A DNA stretch of 64,000 bases from Methanolobus vulcani. GTDB taxonomy: Archaea > Halobacteriota > Methanosarcinia > Methanosarcinales > Methanosarcinaceae. The notes beneath the pieces were generated by a model. That model worked only from the letters and a program-made list of their open reading frames with translations, was not told the DNA's origin and searched no databases. The DNA is taken from positions 186,001 to 250,000 of the forward strand of contig NZ_VIAQ01000012.1 of NCBI RefSeq assembly GCF_006546655.1. Direction: 5' to 3'. Below, piece after piece: positions 49,332-57,351 of this stretch (position 1 is the first letter of the stretch; every line of letters starts with the position of its first letter). Position numbers and translations under genes: made by a program.

Positions 49332-50573
49332 GTGATAATAACATTAGTAATTCTAGCCATTGTGTTCTTTCTTACAGCCGTAAGACAGGTTGGGAATGTG
49401 AAACTTGATATCTGGCAGATAATGTCCCTTGGTGCTGCCGGTGTAATTCTTACAGGCCAGATTTCAATAGCTTCTGCCATTAAAGCTGTAAATGTCGATG
49501 TCTTGCTTTTTCTTTTCGGCATGTTTCTCATAGGACAGGCACTTGAGATGAGTGGGTATCTTTCCCACCTGTCATATAGATTTTTTAAAACTGCAGGTTC
49601 GGTTGATCTTGTAGTACTGTACATTCTTTTTGGCATGGGATTTGCCTCGGCATTCCTCATGAATGATACACTTGCTATAATCGGAACTCCGGTAGTACTT
49701 CTGCTTGCAAAGGACCACCATATCAACCCTAAACTGCTTCTGATGAGTCTTGCGTTTGCAGTAACAACTGGCAGTGTCATAAGCCCTATAGGCAACCCCC
49801 AGAATCTCCTTATAGCGCTTGAAAGTGGGATGCAGAACCCATTTATTGAGTTTATGAACCATCTGCTTCTTCCAACTGCCATTAACCTGCTGGTTGCATA
49901 CATATTCCTGAGAATTGCATACAGGAAGAATTTCATTTCAACTGTGCTGAGTCATTCAAAACAGGCTATAAGTGATCAAAAACTTGCAGGACTTTCCAGA
50001 ATTTCACTTGCACTGGTAATGCTGCTGGTATGCATTAAGATATTAATGACAATTACAGGACTGGTTGAACATTTTGACCTGAAACTTACATACATAGCTC
50101 TTGTAGCAGCAATACCGGTTCTTATTTTCAGTGAAAGAAGAAAAGAAGTATTGAAAAATATGGACTGGCACACACTGATATTTTTCGTGGCCATGTTCGT
50201 TCTTATGGAAAGTGTATGGGACAGCGGATTCTTCCAGAATATCATTTCTTCATCTGAAATTGACATCAGCAAAGTGCCAATGATCCTTACAATAAGTGTT
50301 ACGCTCAGCCAGTTGATATCTAACGTTCCGCTTGTTGCGCTTTACATACCCATTTTATTGCATGCCAATGTAAGTACCGGAGAATTTGTGGCACTGGCAG
50401 CAGGAAGTACTATCGCTGGAAATCTGTCAATACTGGGTGCTGCAAGCAACGTAATCATAATACAGAATGCAGAGCGCAGGAGTAATGTCTCACTCGGGTT
50501 CTTTGAATTTGCCAGTATCGGAATACCTCTCACTGTGGTTCAGATATTTGTTTACTGGTACTTCATAGGATAA
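49332..50573 (+). CDS. ArsB/NhaD/SLC13-type anion transporter
   Basis: A 413-aa integral membrane protein with about 11 hydrophobic helices. Family features include GMGFASAFLMNDTLAIIGTP and ISPIGNPQNLLIA in the first half, and SQLISNVPLVALYIP with LSILGAASNVIII in the second, the two inverted repeat halves of the ion transporter superfamily. Substrates of relatives include arsenite, dicarboxylates, sulfate and Na+/H+. No ars genes are near, so the substrate is open. The start is GTG with no strong ribosome-binding site. Confidence 0.8.
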   Translation: MIITLVILAIVFFLTAVRQVGNVKLDIWQIMSLGAAGVILTGQISIASAIKAVNVDVLLFLFGMFLIGQALEMSGYLSHLSYRFFKTAGSVDLVVLYILFGMGFASAFLMNDTLAIIGTPVVLLLAKDHHINPKLLLMSLAFAVTTGSVISPIGNPQNLLIALESGMQNPFIEFMNHLLLPTAINLLVAYIFLRIAYRKNFISTVLSHSKQAISDQKLAGLSRISLALVMLLVCIKILMTITGLVEHFDLKLTYIALVAAIPVLIFSERRKEVLKNMDWHTLIFFVAMFVLMESVWDSGFFQNIISSSEIDISKVPMILTISVTLSQLISNVPLVALYIPILLHANVSTGEFVALAAGSTIAGNLSILGAASNVIIIQNAERRSNVSLGFFEFASIGIPLTVVQIFVYWYFIG

Positions 50574-50629
50574 AAATAATAATTCAATTCTTTAATGTAT
50601 TATGAACTGAAATTACTGAAAAAGAAGAA

Positions 50630-50652
50630 AGATGTCCTGCAAGCAGACATCT
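50630..50652 (+). terminator. Hairpin after the anion transporter
   Basis: AGATGTC/GACATCT arms with an inner TGC/GCA extension, followed by CTGTTTTTATTTTG. It lies between the convergent transporter and TPR genes. Confidence 0.6.
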
Positions 50653-50692
50653 CTGTTTTTATTTTGAATTCCTTTAACCTATGATTACAGTC

Positions 50693-51835
50693 TCAAAGGA
50701 TCTTGGAAAGGATCAGGACAATAAGCATTGCTACAACGCCAACTGCCCAGAATTTGAGAGTTTCATTCAATGGTATCCTTATATCCACAAGATCCGCTCC
50801 TGAAATTGCAACTGGTTTAGAACCTGCTATACTGCCGGAAGATAAATCGTACCCTGCTGCTGGTCTTTTTGGTGCTTCTGACACCGGAGGTGCTGAAGCA
50901 GCCACAGGTGTGCTTGCCGGAGCACTTGCAGGTGCAGACCATATTGATTCTGGTTTGGACCTTCCAATTACATTTTCTTCAGCCTTGTAGGAAGAAACAG
51001 GTTTCTGCTGTGCAGGTGTGGACGGAGATGAGAATGTATCTTCCCTTTTTTCCACAGGCTCAGGAGATGAAAATACAGATGGTTCATCTCTTTCAACAAC
51101 TGATGGTGAACCTGAAATCACATCACGCTCTGTTGATTCAGATGATGAAACAGAACCGCTTCCGAAAACGTTCTCTTCTGTTTCTTTGTGGGATTCATAT
51201 CCAGAATCCTCTGTAAAAGATTCAGGTTCTGATGCTGGTTCAGATATAGGTTCCGATCTGAAATCGGATCTGACTTCTGGTTCCTCTTCGATGAGCTCTT
51301 CCTGCTCTTCAACATAATTGTCATTTGCATAAGATGGAGATTCATTGTCCGATTCGTCATCAGATATCACGTTACTGAATATTGATTCATCACCAACAGG
51401 TGGCCTGTATGATGAAACACCCTCGTTGGAAGGTTCTGCTGTTGTAACAATTTCAGGTTCGTAAAGAAGTTCTTCTTCCATCAGCTCTTCTTCAATTACA
51501 GATTCAGGGGGTTCTAGCTCATTTACATCCTCTTCAACTAATAAAGATGAAGGAACATCAGCAGATGGTTTATAGGAACCTCCAATCAGGCCCTGATAAT
51601 CCGGATCGACCTCTATTGCAAGATCAAAGCTTTTCTTGGCTTCCTCGAAGCGTCCCATTTTTTCAAGAGCTTTACCTTTCTTAAACCATGCTTCAGCACT
51701 GTAAGGATTGATATCCAGTGATTTAGTATAATATTCAACCTGCTTATCAACCGTTTTGGCTGAGTCGCCCATTTTTATCCAGTTATCGGCAGCTTTCTGC
51801 TTTTTCTTTGATTTTACGTCATCTAACATTCCCAT
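50693..51835 (-). CDS. TPR protein with Ser/Glu-rich linker and C-terminal membrane anchor
   Basis: 380 aa: a charged N-terminus, two TPR repeats (residues about 17-80, WIKMGDSAKTVDKQVEYYTKSL and AEAWFKKGKALEKMGRFEEAKK), then about 250 residues of low-complexity acidic, Ser- and Pro-rich sequence. A single C-terminal helix follows (FWAVGVVAMLIVLILSKIL). The tail-anchor layout places the TPRs in the cytoplasm, probably as a scaffold at the membrane. AAGGTGTT precedes the ATG. The partner is unknown. Confidence 0.75.
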   Translation of the reverse strand: MGMLDDVKSKKKQKAADNWIKMGDSAKTVDKQVEYYTKSLDINPYSAEAWFKKGKALEKMGRFEEAKKSFDLAIEVDPDYQGLIGGSYKPSADVPSSLLVEEDVNELEPPESVIEEELMEEELLYEPEIVTTAEPSNEGVSSYRPPVGDESIFSNVISDDESDNESPSYANDNYVEEQEELIEEEPEVRSDFRSEPISEPASEPESFTEDSGYESHKETEENVFGSGSVSSSESTERDVISGSPSVVERDEPSVFSSPEPVEKREDTFSSPSTPAQQKPVSSYKAEENVIGRSKPESIWSAPASAPASTPVAASAPPVSEAPKRPAAGYDLSSGSIAGSKPVAISGADLVDIRIPLNETLKFWAVGVVAMLIVLILSKIL

Positions 51836-52012
51836 GTAAACACCTTTTTGAAATACCGGTAGCCTGCCGGAAAGATTGAAATAATCAGTACCTTAACCCA
51901 GTTATTAAATTGTTTATCTATTTAATAACTCTATTTACGTTTTTAATGCATGTATGGCCTATATAAAAATATATGCATTTAATTGAGGCATTCAATTACG
52001 ATGATCAGCCCT

Positions 52013-52546
52013 TCAGTCCTTCACTTCTTCATATTCAAAAGCCCACATGGGAAGTCCTTCAATTTCAACATGCTCCAGATGTTCCATCTCATGTGCAGCA
52101 TAGAATGCTGAAGGACCGGAAAAAGATACGGTTTTTTCTGTGGATTCTTTTATGTAGATCTTCTTTTTTGCTGTGCTAATGGAAGCAACTATTATTCGTT
52201 CAGCCTTGAGTGTGACTGAATATGGCCGTGTGACAAGAGAACGCTCATCCTTCCCGCCGCATTTTTCCAGTCTATGAACGATGCCTTCCTTTGATACCCA
52301 CTCTGGATTCAGTAACATCCAGACTTCTTCAATAGTATGACCTGTTTTACTCTCTTTATCATAGTCTGTGAAGACTTTCATCACAGAGATGCTTTTCAGG
52401 TCATCTGTAGAATAGCTCCATGCACCTCCGACTTTCAGTGAAAGGACCATGGGATAGAATGCATCCCTGAGAATGTCGAATTTTCCAAATATCGCTTCTT
52501 CCCTTGAACTGAATTTGAGGATGGCTTTCAGGTCGTTGATCTTCAT
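52013..52546 (-). CDS. Uncharacterised protein of about 177 aa
   Basis: Not recognised. It is a soluble alpha/beta protein from the ATG at 52546 (MKINDLKAILKF); a TTG two codons upstream is the alternative. Features: VLSLKVGGAWSYSTDDLKS, EEVWMLLNPEWVSKEG, a Lys/Ser-rich strand region, and an acidic C-terminus (HEMEHLEHVEIEG). No ribosome-binding site is seen, so it may be leaderless. Composition matches the neighbours, which favours a resident gene. Confidence 0.55.
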   Translation of the reverse strand: MKINDLKAILKFSSREEAIFGKFDILRDAFYPMVLSLKVGGAWSYSTDDLKSISVMKVFTDYDKESKTGHTIEEVWMLLNPEWVSKEGIVHRLEKCGGKDERSLVTRPYSVTLKAERIIVASISTAKKKIYIKESTEKTVSFSGPSAFYAAHEMEHLEHVEIEGLPMWAFEYEEVKD

Positions 52547-52730
52547 GTTCAAAATTTATTATTGATGCATGGTGATAAATAAGTTATCAAAACGTTCCAT
52601 TCTTTTGATATATGTTGAACTCCAATTTACTTGTGTAAATACATGCAGATGAAAAATGGGGATGAATCTGAACAATGCATGTAAGCAAAATCGCAATCAA
52701 ATTATAAAATCAATCAATGGGAGTATAAAT

Positions 52731-53072
52731 ATGGATAAAATGAAAAAAGTCGGGCTTTTAGGAGCAGCAGCACTTATCGGTGCAGGACTTGCAGCACTTT
52801 CAGAAGAGAGAATCAGAGAGTTCGTTAAGGACAAAGTTGATACAGGAAAGCTTAGCAAGGAGGAAGGAAAAATCCTTGTTGAAGACCTTATCAGCGAAAC
52901 AAAGAGACAAAAACTCAGTCTGGAAAAGAATGTTCTTGAAAAAATCCACGATTCTGTAAAAATGGCAGACAAGGAACTGGATGAACTTACCGACAAGATA
53001 GATGAGCTGAAAATCCAGGAACTTGAGGCTGAACTTGAAAGAATGAAGAGTTTAAGAAAGGGGCAACAGTAG
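52731..53072 (+). CDS. Small coiled-coil protein with hydrophobic N-terminus (phasin-like layout)
   Basis: 113 aa from ATG 52731, with GGGAG 7 nt upstream. A short glycine/alanine-rich hydrophobic start (GLLGAAALIGAGLAAL) is followed by charged helices, the last (KMADKELDELTDKIDELKIQELEAELERM) a clear coiled coil. The layout resembles phasin-like or PHA-granule-associated proteins, but this is weak. Function is unknown. A hairpin overlaps its stop. Confidence 0.65.
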   Translation: MDKMKKVGLLGAAALIGAGLAALSEERIREFVKDKVDTGKLSKEEGKILVEDLISETKRQKLSLEKNVLEKIHDSVKMADKELDELTDKIDELKIQELEAELERMKSLRKGQQ

Positions 53073-53077
53073 GTTGC
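53063..53077 (+). terminator. Hairpin at the end of the coiled-coil gene
   Basis: GCAAC/GTTGC with a 5-nt loop that contains the stop codon, followed by TTCTTTGTATTTTTATT. A second hairpin (GATGAAA/TTTCATC, 53095-53113) follows. Confidence 0.55.
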
Positions 53078-53263
53078 TTCTTTGTATTTTTATTGATGAA
53101 AATGAATTTCATCGAAAGAAGACCATGTAAAAATATGCGTTAATTGAATGTCAATAAACCCTGGCTGTTGATAGAATCTATTAATTGATATAACTATTTT
53201 AGAAATGATTAAATATAATAAAACTGGTACCTAAATTACCAACATACAAAAAATGATAGATAT

Positions 53264-54307
53264 ATGTCTAATAATTTATTAATTGGTGATCCTGTACAAG
53301 TTTTTTATGCAAGTACTTTTGCACTGGTCCTCTCAGTTATATTTTTTATTATAATAAAAAATGCTAATTATACTGCAAACGCAAGGAAAGTTTCATCGCA
53401 AAAAAACTCTACATTACTTCGAGGATTTAACCCTAAATATGTTGGAAATATATTTGACTTAAAACCAAAGATAATGCATTGCCATATAATTATTATAATT
53501 ATAACAATTACAGTGCCGATTATTTTGGAGTATGCCCTCGAAATTAAGTCTGTTGATGATTTTGATTTTAGTTCCATTCTTATATCTATTGCAATTCCAG
53601 TTATCACATTAGGTATAAAGCCACTTATAACAGACTATAAAGTAATAATAAAATTGTTCAAACATTATTTTAAACTTGATTTTAAGTTATTTCTATACAT
53701 ATTGCTAGAAACGTATCTTACGTATAGAATATTCAATAGTTTTTCACGTTTTCCATCATATGCAATAATTGGTAGTTCTCTTTGGTTAATTAGTGGTGCT
53801 TTCAGAATATTATTTCAAAAATCAACTGCACTATTTTGTGCACAACCGAAAGACTTAGCACAATTAATTATGCTTTTTGGATATTTTAGAATGGCATATT
53901 TTGCATTAGGCTACATTTTAATAATAAACAAACTAGATTTTATATCAAATATGTATTATTTAATTTCAAATATATCCTCGTTTTCGCTCTTAGATTTGTT
54001 ATACATGTCTGTATTAATAATGCTGATTTATGCTACAACTAGATTCATTATTACTTTGTATCCTTATTTCACCAATGATCCAGAAGTTCAAACATCCATA
54101 GAAATTCTCCAATATGTATCTACTAAAAAGAAAGGTACATCTATCCAAAATATTGAATCTAACTTTAATCTTTTGAGCAAAGAAATGATAGAACAATATC
54201 TAAATAACCTTATATCATCAAAATACATATACAAATATAAAACTAAATATAAATTAACTAGTGAATATGAATTATTATTAAAAAAATGTGACCAAACGTC
54301 ACTATAA
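53264..54307 (+). CDS. AT-rich multi-span membrane protein with C-terminal winged-helix-like segment
   Basis: A 347-aa protein, not recognised. There are about eight hydrophobic helices between residues 15 and 270. Then comes a cytoplasmic tail (about 275-345) with a helical EILQYVSTKKKGTSIQNIESNF and YLNNLISSKYIYKYKTKYKLT pattern, like a winged helix. The base composition is far more AT-rich than the surrounding genes, and no ribosome-binding site is evident, both signs of recent transfer. The neighbouring DUF4143 ATPase is convergent. A sensing or defence role is possible but unsupported. Confidence 0.65.
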   Translation: MSNNLLIGDPVQVFYASTFALVLSVIFFIIIKNANYTANARKVSSQKNSTLLRGFNPKYVGNIFDLKPKIMHCHIIIIIITITVPIILEYALEIKSVDDFDFSSILISIAIPVITLGIKPLITDYKVIIKLFKHYFKLDFKLFLYILLETYLTYRIFNSFSRFPSYAIIGSSLWLISGAFRILFQKSTALFCAQPKDLAQLIMLFGYFRMAYFALGYILIINKLDFISNMYYLISNISSFSLLDLLYMSVLIMLIYATTRFIITLYPYFTNDPEVQTSIEILQYVSTKKKGTSIQNIESNFNLLSKEMIEQYLNNLISSKYIYKYKTKYKLTSEYELLLKKCDQTSL

Positions 54308-54433
54308 AACTGTTTTTTATTAACACAATGTAACTACGATTAAGTATCAACAACCATTGTTATTATATGAAATCTAGTTAAATACTTTTTAACAAGCAAT
54401 TTACAGTCTAATATTATACCCATAAGCTACGCT

Positions 54434-55759
54434 TCATTCAAATTCATATTCCAACATCCAATACCACAACGGCACATACCTAACTTTCTTCCCCTCAATC
54501 TCTTCCTCGCCAAATTCATCAGAAGTGATTATTAATCCTTCATTCATTTTGAAGTTCTTCATACCGGCGAGCAGACCGTTTAGCTCACGTTCTTTTGTTT
54601 CAGGGTCTGAAAGATTATAGCAAACCTGTATTAATTGAGTTGGTTCAAGGCCTTTCTTTGTAACAAAATCAACTTCGTGGCCTTTCTGGTTCTGCCAATA
54701 GTAGACTTCTTGATTGGAACGCAAAAGATGGATGAAAACCATGTTTTCGTATAGTCTGCCGGTGTCCGAGGAGAGTTTAAAAGAAACTGCATTGATCATG
54801 CCATTATCAATACAATACAGCTTTCTGGGTTTGCTCATCTGCTGCTTCAGTGACTCATCGTAATGAGAAACACTGAAAAGCAGGAAAGCGTCCTCAAGGT
54901 AGTTGATATAATTGATCAGGGAATCAGTGCTCAGGGATGAAAAATTAGCAAAGAGTCGCCTGAGTGAATTGTAAGTATGTGGTTTTGCGATATTTGAGAT
55001 ACAGAACAATGCAAGGTCTTTGAACACCTGTGGATTCCTGATGCCATATCTTGAGATTATATCACGATAGATTATATCATCAAAATACGACTGGAGTAGT
55101 TCATGATGTTGTATTGATGGATAAACTATTGTCTCCGGGAAACCACCGTTAACCAGATACTCGTTAAACATCTTTTTTACAACGATTCTGTCTTCAGAAT
55201 ACGGAAGTGTCTTCAGGTTGTAATCGATAGAATGATATTCAAGGAACTCTGCAAAACTGAAAGGGAACATACGTGTACTAAGGTGTCTTCCTGTCAGCAG
55301 TGTGGATATATCCTGTGAAAGCAGGGAAGCATTTGAACCGCTTATAACTATCTTTACGTTTTGTTTTCTGTCATAGACACCTTTCACCCATCGCTCCCAT
55401 GATGGATAACTCTGAACCTCATCAAGGAAAAGATATAAACGACCATCATTGGAACTGTTCTTAGTGTCCTGAAGTTCCCTGAATGTTTCTATTAAAAGCT
55501 GAAGCTCATTTCCATTTATCGGCTGGAGCCGGTCGTCATCAAGGTTGAGATGCAATATATTGCTCTTTGGAACCCCCTGCTCTATCAGTTCCTGTATTAA
55601 CTGATACATGTAGAAAGTCTTACCACATCTTCTGACACCTACAATATCATTTACATGAGGCGTGTTGAGATCTAGCTTGTAACCTCGCCTCTGCAACGAT
55701 GGTAAATCTCTTTCATGCCAGTCGATGATTGCATTCTTTAGTTTTTCTTTGATATTCAC
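54434..55759 (-). CDS. AAA ATPase with DUF4143 C-terminal domain
   Basis: A 441-aa protein. The N-terminal AAA_14 ATPase has a Walker A in VGVRRCGKTFYMYQL and a Walker B in LYLFLDEVQ; SGSNASLLS is the sensor region. The C-terminal DUF4143 part contains the restriction-endonuclease-like segment YYWQNQKGHEVDFVTKKG. These proteins are common in archaea as mobile, multi-copy genes of unknown role. The start is GTG with no ribosome-binding site; a TATA box 22-30 bp upstream suggests a leaderless transcript. Three 32-bp-spaced repeats lie just upstream. Confidence 0.87.
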   Translation of the reverse strand: MNIKEKLKNAIIDWHERDLPSLQRRGYKLDLNTPHVNDIVGVRRCGKTFYMYQLIQELIEQGVPKSNILHLNLDDDRLQPINGNELQLLIETFRELQDTKNSSNDGRLYLFLDEVQSYPSWERWVKGVYDRKQNVKIVISGSNASLLSQDISTLLTGRHLSTRMFPFSFAEFLEYHSIDYNLKTLPYSEDRIVVKKMFNEYLVNGGFPETIVYPSIQHHELLQSYFDDIIYRDIISRYGIRNPQVFKDLALFCISNIAKPHTYNSLRRLFANFSSLSTDSLINYINYLEDAFLLFSVSHYDESLKQQMSKPRKLYCIDNGMINAVSFKLSSDTGRLYENMVFIHLLRSNQEVYYWQNQKGHEVDFVTKKGLEPTQLIQVCYNLSDPETKERELNGLLAGMKNFKMNEGLIITSDEFGEEEIEGKKVRYVPLWYWMLEYEFE

Positions 55760-55780
55760 AATAACAATCTAACATCTTTC

Positions 55781-55789
55781 TTTAAATAT
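55781..55789 (-). promoter_or_regulatory. TATA box of the DUF4143 ATPase gene
   Basis: ATATTTAAA on the minus strand, about 26 bp before the GTG start at 55759. The distance fits a leaderless transcript. Confidence 0.5.
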
Positions 55790-55797
55790 CCATCGAC

Positions 55798-55874
55798 TAT
55801 ACTCGATAAAATACACCCTGTTTATCTATTATACTCGACAAAAATCGCAATATCTGTTCAGTATAATCGATAAA
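55798..55874. repeat. Three direct repeats spaced exactly 32 bp upstream of the DUF4143 gene
   Basis: TATACTCGATAAA begins at 55798, TATACTCGACAAA at 55830 and TATAATCGATAAA at 55862: three 13-mers with one or two differences, each starting 32 bp after the last (about three helical turns). They sit immediately upstream of the TATA box, as expected for sites of a cooperatively binding regulator. Confidence 0.65.
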
Positions 55875-55896
55875 GAAACATTTTCTTCATAAAACC

Positions 55897-55980
55897 TTAC
55901 TTTTCCAGCAATTCCATGAGTGCATAGAAATGTTGAATTTCATGAGTAGTATACAATACCACGCTTCCAAGTGCATTCAA
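55897..55980 (-). pseudogene. Possible C-terminal remnant of a lost gene
   Basis: An open stretch of 27 codons on the minus strand reading LGSVVLYTTHEIQHFYALME, then LLEK and a stop, with an in-frame TGA just upstream. It reads like the end of a real protein but has no start signal. The source is not identified. Confidence 0.25.
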
Positions 55981-56313
55981 TCATAGAGTTTCTAAAAACA
56001 AATTACCGAATAAAATCATTAAACGTGCAACAAACCTTAAAGTATGAACTCAACTTCACCGTATTTAATCTTACTTGTTTTATGTTAACAATATCTAAGA
56101 TAATATGCTTTTAATAACCCAATTAATACAATTTTTGAAATTGAATAATCCATAACATAGTAAATTTACTTTATTTAGCAAATAAAGTGCTAAAAAGTGC
56201 TATTTTTACAAAAGAAGGCAGCATAACTTATATATTACACTATACTCAATAAGATATTGGAATAGGATTTTCTTTTTATTGTCCTGTTCACTAAAAGAGG
56301 GAGGAAACAAATA

Positions 56314-56490
56314 ATGCAACCATTTATCGTTGAACACTATCTGCAAAAAGATGTTGATGTTTATTGTGGTGGACCAGACACCTTCCAGGGAGTAGTTGAA
56401 GCTTGTGCCGACGGTGTCCTGACCCTTACAAAAGAAGGCAAGTTCACTCACATAGCTATCGATAAAATTATTGCTATATGGGCAAAATGA
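56314..56490 (+). CDS. 58-aa protein, possibly Sm-like fold
   Basis: A 58-aa ORF beginning MQPFIVEHYLQKDVDVYCGG with GAGGGAGGAAAC upstream, an excellent ribosome-binding site. Alternating beta strands (EHYLQKDVDVYCG, FQGVVEACADGVLTL, FTHIAIDKIIAIW) have the spacing of an Sm/Hfq-like small beta-barrel (strand, GxVxxxxDGxLTL, strand, IxxDxIxAIW). I recall similar small proteins in Methanosarcina. It may bind RNA; this is inference. A strong terminator follows, so it is a single-gene unit. Confidence 0.7.
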   Translation: MQPFIVEHYLQKDVDVYCGGPDTFQGVVEACADGVLTLTKEGKFTHIAIDKIIAIWAK

Positions 56491-56497
56491 TTTAGTC

Positions 56498-56519
56498 GAG
56501 AGTAGTCTTCTCTACTCTC
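56498..56519 (+). terminator. Terminator after the 58-aa gene
   Basis: GAGAGTAG/CTACTCTC, an 8-bp perfect stem with a 6-nt loop, starting 8 bp after the stop codon. Confidence 0.6.
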
Positions 56520-56808
56520 TACTTAGTTTGTAGCATATTAGTTTTGATATTCTCGCTTTTCCACTATTTTTTTGCATCTTGCCGAATTTTTCCTTGTATA
56601 GTGATGCTCATGTCAGGGAAAACTTTGAGTGTAGCTAAACTAAAAACTCCTAATTCTTCTGTTGATCTAAAATAAACAATTCATAGACTTTATAATCAAC
56701 ATTGAAAAATTTGGAATTTGGTAATAAGATATTCAGTTGAGTAAAATCACTTGAATGATACCTACGACCTTTGAATTACAAATAAAAAACAGGATAAAAC
56801 AGGATTTA

Positions 56809-56832
56809 GACCCTTACATATGTGTCAGGGTC
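56809..56832 (-). terminator. Terminator after the 64-aa gene
   Basis: GACCCT/AGGGTC arms with an inner ACA/TGT pairing, 22 bp past the stop, followed on the minus strand by TCCTGTTTTATCCTGTTTTTTATTTG. Confidence 0.65.
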
Positions 56833-56854
56833 TTAGACTTATCTGATTAAGAGT

Positions 56855-57049
56855 TTATGCTGTGACAGCAACCAGTGTAACACCAAGTTTAGCTTCAGTC
56901 TCTTGAACCTGTTTCATGTCAGCTTCAGAGAGGTCAGCGGTCTTGACGTCCTGTCCGGTAAAAGCCACTATAGTAACACCCATCTTTTTCTCAAGGTCCT
57001 GTACGGTCTTTACTGCTGCATCATCTAATTTTGAATATCCATATATCAT
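56855..57049 (-). CDS. 64-aa protein with an internal repeat
   Basis: A 64-aa protein made of two similar halves: VQDLEKKMGVTIVAFTG (residues 16-32) and VQETEAKLGVTLVAVTA (48-64), each preceded by a short acidic helix (KLDDAAVKT; DLSEADMKQ). This is a beta-alpha type duplication. GGAGAT precedes the ATG and a strong terminator follows. The family is unknown to me; the regular design and signals support a real, probably well-expressed gene. Confidence 0.75.
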   Translation of the reverse strand: MIYGYSKLDDAAVKTVQDLEKKMGVTIVAFTGQDVKTADLSEADMKQVQETEAKLGVTLVAVTA

Positions 57050-57351
57050 TTGTTTGCATCTCCTTTTGGTTATTGTTTAAAACTAACCCCATACTGCTTC
57101 TTTATTTTATGTTAGCTTCAGGCTAAAATTGAATAATGTCACTTAAAAGGATTACTTTCGCTTTTCTTGAAAGATTAAACGTAGTATTGATGACGCTAAT
57201 TCGTTTTTACAAAAAATGAGGGTTTCACACGCGTTAACGAAAACAAGGTTAATAGTAAAAGATTAGTTACAATAAAGAATTGCAAGTTAAAGTAAATCAA
57301 CAATTAACTCGCGCCAGAACTGTTATTGAGATGCTTTCAAAACAATATTAT
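57050..57351. other. Intergenic region upstream of the 64-aa gene
   Basis: 302 bp, AT-rich, with the promoter of the 64-aa gene (minus-strand ACATAAAATAAAG near 57105) and a short inverted repeat (TTAGC/GCTAA near 57113). Nothing else is supported. Confidence 0.45.

Larger units (their letters stand above)
55760..56313. other. Intergenic region with repeat array and gene remnant
   Basis: 554 bp without an intact gene. It contains the DUF4143 promoter, the 32-bp-spaced repeats (55798-55874), and on the minus strand a short coding-like remnant (55897-55980). It also holds the promoter of the 58-aa gene. A 15-bp direct repeat (TTACAAAAGAAGGCA) occurs here near 56205 and again inside that gene near 56425. 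Confidence 0.5.
56491..56854. other. Intergenic region between two small convergent genes
   Basis: 364 bp, AT-rich. It holds the terminators at 56498-56519 (plus side) and 56809-56832 (minus side). No further gene or RNA is supported. Confidence 0.5.
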
